Assembly (NCBI GenBank): GCA_037102815.1
Contig: BTPP01000009.1
Location: forward strand, 1,364,001 to 1,428,000
Length of the DNA stretch: 64,000 nucleotides
From: Neurospora intermedia
Taxonomy: Eukaryota; Ascomycota; Sordariomycetes; Sordariales; Sordariaceae
Reading direction: 5' to 3'
Below are positions 1 to 11,508 of the stretch, piece after piece. The first letter of the stretch is position 1, and every line of letters begins with the position of its first letter. The translations under genes and the position numbers were made by a program. The notes beneath the pieces are model-generated. The model searched no databases and had not been told where the DNA came from. It saw only the letters and a program-made list of their open reading frames with translations.

Positions 1-691
1 CCAGCCCAAGGGCTCCATCGACTCCCTCTTCGTTGTTACGACGATGGGCAAACAGCCCGAGGAGCAGCAGGCGATCCCGCTAATCGACACGGCCGTCGAG
101 CATGGCGTCAAGCAGGTCATCTTCTCATCGGTTGACCGCGGCGGCGACATAAAGAGCTGGGACAACCCGTGCCCGGAAATCCCCCACTTCGTGGCCAAGC
201 ACAATATCGAGCTGCACATTCGCAACAAGGCCGAGAAGGACCCGTCCCAATTCGCTTGGACCATCCTACGCCCCGTCGCCTTCATGGACAACTTTAACCC
301 CGGCATCTTCTGCAAGCTTTTCTCGGCCATGTGGCGCTCCGCTCTTAAGCCCACCACCAAGCTGCAACTCACGGGCGTCCGCGATATAGGTCGGTTCGCC
401 GCCGAAGCCTTTTACAACTCGACCGAGTACGATGGAAAGGCCGTGGGCATCGCGGGCGACGAGCTGACTCTGGACGAGGCGCACGAGAAGTTCAAGAAGG
501 TTACTGGCAAGGAGTTGCCCGAGACGTTCACCTTCCTCGGTACCCTAATGCTCTGGATGGTCAAGGAGATGGGGGCCATGTTTGCCTTTTTTGAGAACCA
601 GGGGTACGGAGTGGACATAGAAGCCACCAAGAAGATTGTGCCGACAGAAGACTTTGAGACGTGGCTGAAGGAGAGCAGCAAGTGGAAGTAG
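1..691 (+). CDS. NmrA-like family NAD(P)-binding protein, 5' end outside window
   Basis: The reading frame is open from base 2 to the stop at 689-691, so the gene starts left of the window and the ATG at 44 is internal. About 229 residues are visible. The segments IDSLFVVTTMGKQ, VKQVIFSSVDRGG, WTILRPVAFMDNF and GDELTLDEAHEKFKK are typical of fungal NmrA-like/HSCARG proteins: an atypical short-chain-dehydrogenase fold that binds NAD(P) and usually acts as a redox sensor or regulator, without the Tyr-x-x-x-Lys pair of true reductases. The N-terminal glycine-rich dinucleotide motif must lie upstream and cannot be checked. The C-terminus ends in an acidic and Trp-containing stretch (FETWLKESSKWK), as in relatives. 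No intron is needed in the visible part. Family assignment is confident; the biological role is not known from sequence. Confidence 0.85.
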   Translation, partial: QPKGSIDSLFVVTTMGKQPEEQQAIPLIDTAVEHGVKQVIFSSVDRGGDIKSWDNPCPEIPHFVAKHNIELHIRNKAEKDPSQFAWTILRPVAFMDNFNPGIFCKLFSAMWRSALKPTTKLQLTGVRDIGRFAAEAFYNSTEYDGKAVGIAGDELTLDEAHEKFKKVTGKELPETFTFLGTLMLWMVKEMGAMFAFFENQGYGVDIEATKKIVPTEDFETWLKESSKWK

Positions 692-1450
692 GAGAACACC
701 GATGTCGAGCGGAGGCATACGATACCCTTTTTTTGTCCTGTTTGTTTCCTTCTGCCCGGATTTGCGTGTTGACTACTGTAAGTCTGAGTCCAAATAGTTA
801 CCACTAATTGAGTGCATAATAGAGAATGTTTGGGTTGAAACTGTCGTGTGATTGTGCCGAGTGTCTGCTAGTGAGGTCAGCCCTATCGCTTGTTCTCGAG
901 GCCTTACTAGGCTTTGCTAGTCCGGACTTTAGCGCAGGTTGAGTAAAACCACATAAACAATGAAGCGGTACACTACCTGCGTTTGAGCAAGCGGGACACA
1001 AAGACTCTCAAGGGTAGAGGTATCACCAAAGTGGTAGTGTCGCGGAATACTAGCAGGTGCACCCCATATCTCAGAAACGGCCTCTCGCATAGCCTGTTGG
1101 GATTACACGATGATTCATTCTGATGGGATATGGTGTTACATCCTGAGAATGTCAGCGCAGGAGCGGGCGTGGTGCGGGGAATCAAATGATCGCCCGTCGT
1201 ACACCGGGACCGAGAAGGATCATCATAGTGTATATATTGTTGCCTGTTGGCCCTTGTCCCTGCCAAACAGAGTACACGTGTACTTACGTACCCAACGAGA
1301 ATTATATAAACCACTTAAAGTCTTCTCAAGTTTACCGGGAGGGAGTCAGCACAAGTTGAACTCAAGCTCAGGACTGGACTGTCTCACAAATGTGCTGATT
1401 AAGACGAAAAAAGAAACACAGTTGCCAATCCGCGCCTACCTCCCGAATAA
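692..1450. other. Intergenic, 3' of NmrA-like gene and promoter of the hydrolase
   Basis: No convincing gene. A TTTTTTT run at 728-734 lies just after the NmrA-like stop. The short open frames here, including one that runs into the hydrolase start, lack family resemblance and are treated as chance. Confidence 0.5.
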
Positions 1451-2909
1451 ATGTCAATCATGGCCTCCGCCAAATCCATCCTCGACCAAATCCTCCACCG
1501 CTACACCTTGCACCGGGACTCGCCTACTTCCTCTACAAAAGACAAACTCCACGGCGCCGCCTTCCTCGTCGTAGACAAATCCGGCCCCATCTACGCCGGC
1601 GCAGCCGGCCACACCTCCCTCCCCATCAATGCCTCGACCCCGGCCTTCTCAACCGACTCCTTCCTCTGGGTCGCCTCCCTCACCAAGCTCCTCACCACCA
1701 TCTGCCTGATGCAGCTCGTCCAGCAAGGCAAGCTTCATCTGGATGAGGACGTCCGTGGAAAATTGCCGGAACTGACCAAATGGGGAATCTTGCGGGGTTT
1801 TGAGGAGGAGGGGGAGGAAGAACGTAAAGAGGGGAAAAAAGCGATAATGGAAGAAATCACCACGCCAATCACTGTCCGCCAATTACTCACGCACTCCGTC
1901 GGTTTATCTTATGACTTGGGCCATCCGCTGCTGGAGAGGTGGGCGAAAGAAGTCGGCAAGAAGGGGAACACAAACTCGATGACGGTGGAAGGGTGGACGA
2001 CTCCCCTTTTGTTTTCCCCCGGCGAAGGGTGGGTGTACGGTACGGGGTTGGATTGGGCGGGCGTTTTGTTGGAGCGGGTTTTGGCCTCCTCCTCCTCCTC
2101 CTCCTCCTCCTCCCCTGAAAATGAAGAAGGTGAGATGACGACAACGACGACGACGCTAGGACAGTACATGCGCAAGAACATCTTTGAGCCATTGGGGATG
2201 GAGTGCTCCACTCTGAAACCGGCTGCTGAACTCTTGGAAAACCCGGAAAAGAAAATCAAAGACAAGTTGGTCCGCGTGGCGCTGAGGGATGCCGAGACGG
2301 GCGAGCTGTCGCTGGGAGAATTGCCCATCTCAACAGCGTGGGATCCCAAGGCGGAGAGCGGGGGCGCGGGGTTATGGACTACGGCGGAGGAGTATGGGAA
2401 GGTTTTGGCGGCGGTCTTGAGGGCAGATGCTTCGGGCTCAGAGGAGGAAGGGGAGAGGGAGCTGGGACTCACGAAGGAGATGGTTGATCAGATGTTTAGT
2501 CCGCAATTGAATGAGAAGGGCCTGGAAATGATCAAGGAGATGGGGAGGGCGTTTCATGCGGGCATCATGCCTGAGTTTCCGAAAGGGTTCGACGCGGTCG
2601 ATCATGGCTTGGGCGGACTGCTGAATATGGAGGATGTGGAGGGCAAGCGGAGGAAGGGAAGCATGATGTGGCATGGATACTGCAATTCGCATTGGGTAAG
2701 TTGGTCTTACTATGATGCTATCTTGGACTGATGGCTAACGTTTTGGGATGCAGTGGATTGATCGCGAAACGGGCATTGGTGCATGTCTCCTAGTCGAACA
2801 GTTTCCCTTTGCCGACCCGGTGGTCATCCAGCTGTACGACGACCTCGAGCGGGCGGTTTATGGGGAGCTGGTCCCCGAGTGGAAGAAGGCGACGGCTGCT
2901 ATTGTCTAG
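1451..2909 (+). CDS. Beta-lactamase-fold serine hydrolase / transesterase-like protein
   Basis: Two exons, 1451..2695 and 2754..2909, give 466 residues. The 58-nt intron has donor GTAAG, branch GCTAACG and acceptor CAG; it splits the frame exactly between two Trp codons, and exon 2 then reads WIDRETGIGACLLVEQ to a stop. The class C beta-lactamase/esterase signature SLTK (Ser76-Lys79) supplies nucleophile and base; YGTG (Tyr196) stands where the second motif is expected, and the C-terminal block after the intron completes the last strands. Such fungal enzymes hydrolyse or transfer esters and small amides (LovD and EstB are characterised relatives); the substrate here is unknown. No signal peptide is evident, so it is probably cytosolic. 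The ATG at 1460 has the better context (ATCATGGCC) and may be the true start (463 residues). A poly-Ser run and a poly-Thr run (TCC and ACG repeats, 2086-2160) interrupt the middle of the domain. Confidence 0.88.
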
Positions 2910-3358
2910 TCGCCATGCTATCCAGAAATTGGCCGCCTTCTGGCTATAAGTTACATCCACAGAGAAACCCGGGTTCCTGGGGATAAAGTCAGGCGCTTGA
3001 GAGTCAATAGTTGGAAAGGGCTCAAAAACAGGGTTCAAGGAAGGTTGTGATACCCTTTTTACAAGCGTAAAGGAACTTTGACCCCAAACACTCGCATGAT
3101 GTTAAAATACCTAGATCATAGGCTTAGTTATAGTCTTCAAAAGATAGCAGATGTATTACCAAGAAGATCCATTACAAATTATTGTTGATAATGAAGGTAT
3201 GCCAACACCGAAAAATGTTTTTATCCAAAACAAAAACCTTCTATAACCGCATAAAAACCGACTTTTAGCTCCCTCAGGCTGGCTGGACCCTATTTTGACA
3301 GCTCAGGAACCTCGTATTCCCTCTATGCAAGACCAGAAGTAGTAGATCTCTGAATCAA
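2910..3358. other. Convergent intergenic spacer
   Basis: AT-rich spacer between the 3' ends of the serine hydrolase and the DUF6604 gene. It presumably holds both polyadenylation regions; nothing else is seen. Confidence 0.5.
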
Positions 3359-6118
3359 CTACTTTAGCAGTCCTTCAGGAAATCCATTGTCAGTTGATTG
3401 ACTACAAACTTCTTCAGTAGTTGCATTAGTGTTGCTAGCCGATTCCATTTGCGTCAGAAACTCCCTGCAACCGTCGACAAGCTTGCTGATTATCTCAGAC
3501 TCTTTGCCGTTGCCAGCATCTGCAGCAGCCTTCAAGTCTTCGCCCAAGTAGGTAGGCAATTTATCCAACCTCGCGGGCGGATGACCTTCACCTCCCTTGT
3601 AGTTAACCCGTTGTTGCATTTCGGGTCCAAAGGCATCCATGACTTCTTCCAAGAACAATGTCGCCTCGTCAAACAGTTGTAGATAGTCAAGCTGGAGAAG
3701 ACCTTCCAGAAGCGTCTGGACAGAATCATCAACCAGCTGCAGCATCTCGATAGGCGACAGCTTCGACAGAACCGCTTTGCGACGCAGATACTCCTCGCTC
3801 TTCTCGTCCAACTTGGGTGGCGCAACTGAATAGGCGCCTGTCGTCGTGCCGTTCACGTCTTCTCCGTCCAACAACCCATTCGACTCCCGAGTAGAACCAA
3901 TGAGATGACGTGGAGTTCCTCGGTATCGTTCAAGCTGGAGTCGATGCATGGCCAGATGCTCCATGTAGGCAATCTCGTTGTAAGAGTCTTCTTCGGCAAA
4001 ACCATAGCGATAATACAGAGTTCTTCGAATCTTGACAGACTGGGCGAAACCAGACCTGCTTGCAAGATCGGGAGGGCCGTCCCAGCCTACCGGTGGCTTG
4101 ATCGCCAGTTGGTAGTTGTGGATAATAGCGACAGGGTCCTTCACTCCAAGGAAGCCGCTCTTGAATATGCTGTCATCGAGGTAGGTTTCGTTAAGCTTGA
4201 GCATGTTGTCCCACATAGGTAAAGTTGGATCGGCAGCACGCGCCGCATGGTACAAGTAGGCCGCAGCTTCGAGAACGTAGGTGAAGGCGGCAAACTGATG
4301 GCCCATTTCGCTATGCACAAGCCTTGCGCGGAAGTCCAGAAGGCCGGCCCAAACTGGTTCGTTCTTGAGGAGGAAGAACTCCTCTGGGTCTTCTGCAATT
4401 CCTATTTGTCGGAAGCGGAGCAGCTTGTCTTCGTAGGTAAAGTCCTCGAGCAGGAACTCGGTGGTGTCCTGAATGCGCTCCCTATACTCCCACTTGAATG
4501 CCTTATCTTTGCTTACACTGTTGGGATCGTGGAGGCGAAGCGCATCCACCACTCTTTGGCCCGTCTTTTGCATTTCGTTGAAGGGATTGATGACTTCCTC
4601 CTCCATGATATGGCGGATATCAACCCACAGGTGGAAGGAGAAGATGAGGGAAGACGTTATAGCATGCCTCTTGAGCGCTTCCTGCCAGTCTAGCAGCAGC
4701 AGTGGCTCGGCTGGGAGTTTGGGGGGAACCTGCCCATTTTTCTTAAGGGCCTTTAACAGAGAACCCTCTGTGATCATCTGGAAGCTGATTGTGTTTTCGA
4801 ACTCCTGCCAGGTCTTCATGTTATGTGCGCCGTAAACAACCTTTTTCCGGGCTGAAGGTGGCAGCATGGGAACCTTGCCAGGAGGCACGTTCTTCAGGGT
4901 TCGGTATATGGTACAGTAGGACAGGAACCCTAACCAATCTGCCTCGTCTCTCCAGAGACGCTCGTCATGTTCCTCCTGGCTCAGGCCATCGTACGAGTCG
5001 TAATCAATATGCTCAATGCCAATCTGGATGAAGAGCATATCCATCATGAAGGTGTACTGGGTAAGCTCGGGATGGAACTTGAGCGCCTTCATCAGGTCCC
5101 ACTCGAGCATGTGGAATAGCTCGAAGGCGGCGTTGGTAATGACGGCCAAGGTGTTGAGATGGACGGACCGGTCATACCAGTAGTCACACCATCGTTCCTG
5201 GACGTAGTTTCGGATGGTGTTGAAGTCTTCGAAGAAGCAGTAAACCATCATGTAGAAGTCGAACTCATCGTCCTCGTCGTCCTCATCTGCCGAGGGCAGG
5301 CCCCAATCGAACGTGTCCAGCCACGAAGTATCGTCATTATTGTCTGTCGTGGAGGGGCGCGGGGATACCTTGGTCTCGTTGTGGCGTTCTTTACGCGGCT
5401 TCTTCTTTTTGCTCTTGTGTGATTTTTTGGACCTTGTGGACTTTCGGTCGTCTTCGGACGGTGGATCGGCTTGGTTGTCATCTTCGGCTGCGTCGGGGGA
5501 CGTCTGGACTTCGAGATGAGTAAACATGTTGATAAGATCGGACAGACCCATGGGGTTTTTCTCGTCAGGCTTCTCGTTATTGGTGACCTTGCGGCGAGCC
5601 GAGGTCAGGGCTTCGAACTTGGCGAGGATTCGTTCGAGGACGTTGATGATGTGGGCGTGGGTCTGGTTGCTTTCCTGGAGCTTTCGGTCGGCCGGTCGCT
5701 TGGCGGCGGCGCCACTAAAGAACTTGAAGCTTTTCTTGCGCAGGTTGACGACATCACGGAGAATGTTGACGGCGGCATCGGGGATCTGCTCGGGCTCGGC
5801 GTTTTGGGCGATCTTGAGGGCGAGAAGCTCGAGTTCAGTCCAATGGACGGATTTGGCGCTTTCAATGTTGGTCTCGAGGCGGGGGTCGGCGAGAGGAGTG
5901 ACTGTGGCTTTGGATCGGGCCTTTTTCTGCCGTCGCGACTCCTTTTCGGGCGCCGGAGCTGTCTCGACGACTTCGGTCTGAACTTCTGGGGTGGTGCCAT
6001 TCGGTTTTCGGGACACGACCTTGTCGGCGGTTTGCTTGACCCAGCTGGTAAATTGGGCCTGGGCAAGCTTGTAACGAGCCCATGTACCGCGGCCCACCCG
6101 ATTCTCGGTCGACGCCAT
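3359..6118 (-). CDS. DUF6604 domain protein, large single-exon
   Basis: One uninterrupted frame of 919 residues starts at the ATG ending at 6118. The N-terminus (RGTWARYKLAQAQFTSWV) has the Tyr/Trp pattern of fungal DUF6604 proteins, in which this domain spans roughly the first 250 residues. It is followed by a Lys/Arg stretch near residues 225-255 (KKSHKSKKKKPRKERH), which resembles a nuclear-localisation signal, then by an acidic patch (DEDDEDDEFDF) and a long helical C-terminal half rich in Leu, Phe and Tyr. Homologues are common in Sordariomycetes and Leotiomycetes, but none that I can name has a proven function. The gene is divergent from the PaxB-like gene with about 1.1 kb between starts, so they may share control elements. 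Long open frames on the opposite strand (for example 5471-6340) are shadows of its codon bias. Confidence in the gene is high; confidence in the domain name is moderate to good. Confidence 0.85.
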   Translation of the reverse strand: MASTENRVGRGTWARYKLAQAQFTSWVKQTADKVVSRKPNGTTPEVQTEVVETAPAPEKESRRQKKARSKATVTPLADPRLETNIESAKSVHWTELELLALKIAQNAEPEQIPDAAVNILRDVVNLRKKSFKFFSGAAAKRPADRKLQESNQTHAHIINVLERILAKFEALTSARRKVTNNEKPDEKNPMGLSDLINMFTHLEVQTSPDAAEDDNQADPPSEDDRKSTRSKKSHKSKKKKPRKERHNETKVSPRPSTTDNNDDTSWLDTFDWGLPSADEDDEDDEFDFYMMVYCFFEDFNTIRNYVQERWCDYWYDRSVHLNTLAVITNAAFELFHMLEWDLMKALKFHPELTQYTFMMDMLFIQIGIEHIDYDSYDGLSQEEHDERLWRDEADWLGFLSYCTIYRTLKNVPPGKVPMLPPSARKKVVYGAHNMKTWQEFENTISFQMITEGSLLKALKKNGQVPPKLPAEPLLLLDWQEALKRHAITSSLIFSFHLWVDIRHIMEEEVINPFNEMQKTGQRVVDALRLHDPNSVSKDKAFKWEYRERIQDTTEFLLEDFTYEDKLLRFRQIGIAEDPEEFFLLKNEPVWAGLLDFRARLVHSEMGHQFAAFTYVLEAAAYLYHAARAADPTLPMWDNMLKLNETYLDDSIFKSGFLGVKDPVAIIHNYQLAIKPPVGWDGPPDLASRSGFAQSVKIRRTLYYRYGFAEEDSYNEIAYMEHLAMHRLQLERYRGTPRHLIGSTRESNGLLDGEDVNGTTTGAYSVAPPKLDEKSEEYLRRKAVLSKLSPIEMLQLVDDSVQTLLEGLLQLDYLQLFDEATLFLEEVMDAFGPEMQQRVNYKGGEGHPPARLDKLPTYLGEDLKAAADAGNGKESEIISKLVDGCREFLTQMESASNTNATTEEVCSQSTDNGFPEGLLK

Positions 6119-7255
6119 GGCTCAATGAAGAGCGACTCTGGTGGTGGGCGTTGTGTGCGTGTGTCGACTTCAGACGAATTCGTTTCTGTTGGGATGGGTT
6201 GTTTGGTGTCACTTCGTGCAAGAAGTAAGTACAGTAGCTTCGGCACCAATCGAATGGTCGTACTGTGTAAGAATAAAACAAACACGTTATGGTCAGTACC
6301 TGACATTACGCCTTCAAGTTGGCTATACTTACTATCATGACGTATCCAACTATTCTGACTATCTCTTCAAACTTGATGTCAAGTCAAGTTTTCTATGAAA
6401 GAATCTTTAGAAACTTCCGATCGTTTTCTTTCGGGTCATTGTGATCCCTATCACAGTTTAACAACGGCCTTCGTAGCCAAACGAAGCGAGTCTTGTTGAA
6501 CTGTCATGTTCGGTTTGTCGAACGACGTGACGGGAAGACGCGACCCGAATAATTCGACTGTGTTCGATGCCAATTCGATTGTGTGGGGCTTTACAACTGC
6601 GGGGCAGTCAGGCTTGGCATCGACTTAACTTCGCGCGCCGGAACCAAATCCGTACAAGTCATCGTTTTGAGAACGACAACGAGAGCTCATCACCACATTC
6701 TTTGGAGAACTCAATTCACGCTACGAGGTTGCGAAGGTGACATGTACCTTGATTCCACACAGTCGGATTGGAATCGAACACAGACGGATCATCCAAACAT
6801 GCCAAAAAGGCGCCGCGGGGAGCTCCCCTGCGCCCTGCAAGTGGCCTGTGCTCTTGGCGGGGTTACTTCAGCATCCCCTCGCCGACTTGAATGGTACATC
6901 AAGACCAGTGGTACATATCTACTAAGGCAGACAAAACAACACCCGACCTACATAACGGTTAGCAGACAAACGTCTCGAGTCACTCTAAATTGTCCATTGA
7001 TACATGAGCACAACTTTTTGCTGCCATGGGTGTCCGCTTCGAGGTCAAAAGCCTATGATGAGCTGGGCTTTAAGAAAGAAAATAGAGGAAGACATGTACC
7101 ACTAATGCACAAGTCTCGCCATGGGCATCAGGGGCGTCAGCCGGTTCCTCACCTGTTGCACCACCTCAGCTTTCTCTCCCCCTCTCTCTCTCACCATCTA
7201 TTCTCTACACAGATACATCCATCAACATCCTTCACTTTAATCGTCGCCAACGCAA
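6119..7255. promoter_or_regulatory. Divergent promoter region, DUF6604 / PaxB-like
   Basis: 1.1 kb between two divergent starts. A pyrimidine-rich stretch at about 7160-7210 (TTTCTCTCCCCCTCTCTCTC) precedes the PaxB-like start, a common feature of fungal promoters. A small palindrome ACTTGATGTCAAGT lies near 6371-6384. A 292-codon frame crossing this region into the next gene is judged to be chance. Confidence 0.4.
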
Positions 7256-8367
7256 ATGGGCTCCAACGATGTGCCGCCCGCCCATTGCCCATCATGGGTA
7301 GTCCCCACGAGTACCGCTCTGCTCGGCATTGGCGTGCTGTTCTGGGACGCGACCTATATCCTCATGACGCGGCGCGCTCTCGCCACCAAAACCTACGGCA
7401 TGCCGCTCCTGGCCCTCGCCCTCAACGTTTCGTGGGAGCTCGTCTATGCCTTCTACGTTAGCGAGATGATACTGGAGAAACTGGGCTTTGCCTTCTGGCT
7501 CTTGCTGGACATCGGCCTCATCTACACCACCGTCCGTTTCGGTCCCGAGGCCTGGCGTCATACAAACCCCTGGGTAGGCCGGAATATCGGCTGGCTTTTT
7601 GCCCTTATGACCGCCGTTGGATGCGTGGGCCACTACGCCTTTGCTGCCTGGTGGATGTCGGAGCCTCACCGCGGTTCCGGCGATAAGACAGGCAAGTTCT
7701 GGGCGGGCCAGGATGCATATGATGCCACCGAAGTGGCCTTTTGGTCTGCCGCCGTCTGTCAACTTGCCGGCAGCGCGGGAAGTCTCGCCATGCTCATAAT
7801 CCGGGGTCATTCTGGGGGAACAAGCTATCTGATTTGGTAGGTTCCAACTCTTCCATTGCTTTCTCCTTCTCCGTATGTATACACCCGTACATGGCAATCG
7901 CAGACAAGTCCGCGATTCGGAATCGGGTCCAACCAAGGCAGTATCATCTCCGCTGAGACAGGGACCATTCCGCAAACATTTGCGAGTTTGACAAGCGGCC
8001 ATCGTTTCACATACATTGCCACAAACGCGCCTTGCGCTTAAAAACAACCCATCGCAGTTATGGGCATCTCCAAGCAAATATCACTAACAAATACGCCAGG
8101 CTATGTCGAGCACTCGGCACACTGATCGGTTTGGTGCTTGCCAACGTCTTCCTCTGGTGGTTCTGGCCAGAAGCTCATGGCTTCGTCTTCAGCCCCTTTG
8201 CCGTATTCTTATGGGGAACTTCTCTCGTCTGCGATGTCTTGTATCCTTTCGTACTGTGGCAGGTCCGCCGGTCCGAGGTATTGCTTCCAGACGGTACGCT
8301 CGTGATGTCAAGTACTGGTCAGACCACCTTGGCAGCCCCCAGGAACCATGAGAAGAAGAAGCAATAA
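7256..8367 (+). CDS. PaxB/Pyr4-family integral membrane terpene-cyclase-like protein
   Basis: Exons 7256..7836 and 8100..8367 give 282 residues with seven predicted membrane helices, the number known for the family. The 263-nt intron has donor GTAGGT and acceptor CCAG; joining recreates the family-typical run GGTSYLIW followed by LCRALGTLIG. Helix 2 carries Glu61 in NVSWELVYAFY and helix 7 carries Asp239 in LVCDVLYPFVLW. From memory these correspond to the two acidic residues shown to be essential in Pyr4 (Glu63, Asp218). Family members protonate an epoxide or alkene on a prenylated substrate to start cyclisation in the ER membrane (meroterpenoids, indole diterpenes), but many fungi carry homologues outside any gene cluster. 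No prenyltransferase, GGPP synthase, PKS or P450 lies nearby, so a specific product cannot be assigned and a non-biosynthetic role remains possible. Confidence 0.82.
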
Positions 8368-11300
8368 GGTCTTCGCGTCTGCAAGCACTTTCTCCCCCTA
8401 GATCCCAGAACGTGTCTCTGCTTGAGACTTTCTCGCCTCCAAGCTGCATATACCTTGCACCGCGTGCTTCTTCTATGGTTGTCGTCGGCCTTAGGACTCT
8501 CGTTGCGTGTATGGTGGTACCAAGATGGCATGGCCCATACCAATTCAGCTTCGCCTGCATCAAGAGGACAGCCGGTAGTGGCATACATGGATACTAACGT
8601 ACATAGCCCTATACACAGTGTGTTTCATATGCCATCTTGACAGGAACTGTTGTTGCACTCTATCAATCAGGAATCAGCTCCCATAGGGCAGGAACAAGTT
8701 GACGGTCAAGCAGCATCGAATGGTACTTGGGCACCCGGTATCGGTGAGAAGGGTCCGAGGTACTAGTACGCGAGCCCGGACCCCAGCACTGGGATGATCT
8801 CGACACTTGACATGTCGCAATGGGTGGTCGTGATCGCTCACATGATCGTTGACACGATGCTAGAGATTCACACAGGCTCACCTGCACGCCACGGGATACC
8901 AGAAAGCAAGCATCTGGGGAACCCCTGGGACAACATACGGGGACTCGGACAGATTGTCCATCGTCAATATGCTTATATCTCTCGGAAGGCCCGTCCGAGA
9001 CATCAAGGGTCTTTTCCCCTTTCAATCCCCCAATTTTACCGACGAGTGTCCAAACCGTCGGCGATTTCTTCGCTTGTTCCTTGCATTCGCCAGGTAGCCT
9101 GATTGGTGACCGACCGAATGACCTATCAACCGCCTCAACCGTACAGCTCATACAGTCCGACACTAGTAACGCACACTCACCTTGCTCGTGGCCATGCAAT
9201 GGAAACAGTATCAAAAGGACTCGAAACCCGCAATGGATTGTGTGAGTCCTAAGGTATCCCCTACACGGGAAGATCTCAACGAACTCGAACGTGATGTGAT
9301 TCACTGATCATCGTCAGCTTTCTAGACCCTGCATACTGGGTACCATCACAGAGCGGGCTATCATGTCCTGACACTTGTCAAACGTGATGTGATCACCTTC
9401 CTCGCATACAATCTTTGGTTCCCATTTGCTCTACCACAAAGTCCTTCCTCTTTAGAACCATTTCTTACAAACAGCAAACTTTGCTTCTCATTGCCCTTCG
9501 CAAGACCATCCCAGACTCGGAATGGATTGCCCGCGCCTGCACGTCTATCTATAGATTTAGACTTCCGAAGCCATTCCATATCACATTTAGTGCAGCCCAG
9601 TGTGTGACTAGAGGTAGGTTACAAATCACATTTCCCAACTACCCCTTTGCTCCGCAACTCATCATTGGACGCCGTACATGGCCGCGCTTGTCTCGGACGT
9701 AGTTGGTGCCGGGCGATCTCGCTCGTGAATATGGAATGAATGGAAGCTAGGGGATTTTTATCGTTTTCATCTTAGCTTCTGTTTCCCCAGACACAGTGTC
9801 GTCGGTCAAGGTATCAGTCCTGGAAGTAGCTATACTTTTGCATTCGACAATAAAGCTGTCAAACGAAGCAGCAAGCAACAATCACGAGCAACGTGCAATC
9901 CCATTCACTAATAGGTTTTCTATATAACGCCGTTTGTAAGTCCTGTTAGCGTGTTAGTGATCTTCGCGGGCGATTTCCATGCAAAGCCCCACTCGCACTA
10001 ACGATCAGTTACTGCACGAACCGTACGCTCCGCACAACGCTCGCCATAATTGGCATATAAATTGTTAAGGACTGACCTCAAAGTCTGGTACGCTATAGGT
10101 AAAGGGGGGGTCTTGAATGGCGCAGCCCCTGCCGTGGCAAAAAAGAAAGGCAAAAGGGAAATAGTAACGACTGAGAACTAATTTACAACTCTAGCCTTTC
10201 AACCTTTCAGTGGCCTACAGGTTTGGAAAGGGTACCTCTAGGTAAAGCACCTCAATGTAGCTCTACACGAGCTACAACCCCAGACTACATCCAGCCTTAC
10301 ACCCCTCACGGACGCGCAGCGGCGAAGCCGCCCCGATCAACCTTCAGACTTCAATAGTAACAGTTGACTTTGTGATGGACATCTCACCATCGATTACAAG
10401 AGAGCGGAAGTACAGTCTGTCTGCCTGGTGCTCAAGCGTGTTCTGCAACGTCAGTACCTATCCCTCTTGAAGTCTGGTCTTGATGCCGCTGAAAAGTTGC
10501 ACCAGTGCTGTCAGTCAGAAACTAGAGGTACCTAGGTAGCACACAGTTCACCTTCACTTCAGCTGATCACATGAGAGTTTGCACATGCGGTCAGTCCGCT
10601 TGGTGTGGCTCGGGTGCCTCATTCCTAAACCCCAGTCAGTTAGTGCCTTGTACGACAAGGGACAAGAAGCGATGCATTTCAGCTACTAGTCTAGTGTATA
10701 TGTAGAGAACAGTACCTAGCAAGGCTCCCAGGGCTACGTGGGGAACGCTTGCTGTTGTTTCTTCGGACGTCTCCTCCGGGTCTCCGATCGAAGTATCTAC
10801 CTCTAATTTCCTATTCGTCCACTTACCGACACTAAGATCTGTTACATCTGAGACCTCGCCGTCGCCGTGTCGCCGAATTCCTTGCCCTGCAGGGACTATC
10901 GCTAAATTAGACCCTTTGCCTGGGGGACTAGTGTACACAGTAAGCTTCGAAAAAGAAAGAAACAATGGAAAAAGAAAAGGTAAGTAGAAGTATAGGTACC
11001 TCTACTCAACGACCTGTCCAAGACCCCTAGCGTAGAGATGGCTAGAATTGACTGAAAAGCACCGGATCACCTATGTAGGTGACTGCTCATAAACTACCTA
11101 CCTAGTGAACCCTAGATCGACAGAGATCTCACCATTTCTTTCGGACATTTCAACCGATTATGGTTCTGATTTACCTAGCTGAAAGTCTAGAACTTCAACT
11201 ATCTAGTCAGGTGGTAGGTATGTACAGTTTCTTTCTGTCAGTCGTCGGGAATGGAAGTCTCAGAAACCTGTGTTCACCGTGGTAGCTGGAGTTCGACGAC

Positions 11301-11508
11301 AAGGCTGGTCAGGCTCTCGTAATAGATACACTGTTAATGCTAGTAGGTATTGTAATCACACATCCGAGTACGAACACAAGCTTGAAGGCTTCATTAAGGT
11401 GAACGCAGCATAGCAAAGTTAATTCGTCGGTGGTTGGCTGACTGACACTCGCTTTCAGCTCGTAGCTATAGGCTTCATTACTGCTGTGTTTTTGTCATCG
11501 AAAGAAAA
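8368..11508. other. Gene-free stretch
   Basis: 3.1 kb with no gene I can support. Contains several degenerate GGTACCTCTA/ACCTAGGTA motifs (about 10240, 10530, 10990, 11095). A 213-codon minus-strand frame at 8663-9304 has no family resemblance. Confidence 0.5.

Noticed and set aside
5471-6340. 289-codon plus-strand frame
   Set aside because: Opposite the DUF6604 coding frame and its promoter; a shadow.
6583-7461. 292-codon plus-strand frame running into the PaxB-like gene
   Set aside because: Overlaps exon 1 of the PaxB-like gene in another frame; the upstream half is low in codon bias and similar to no family.
7256-8367. Meroterpenoid or indole-diterpene gene cluster around the PaxB-like gene
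   Set aside because: No prenyltransferase, GGPP synthase, PKS or P450 nearby; the neighbouring hydrolase and NmrA-like gene alone do not make a cluster.
8663-9304. 213-codon minus-strand frame
   Set aside because: Random-looking composition, no recognisable domain or splice signals.
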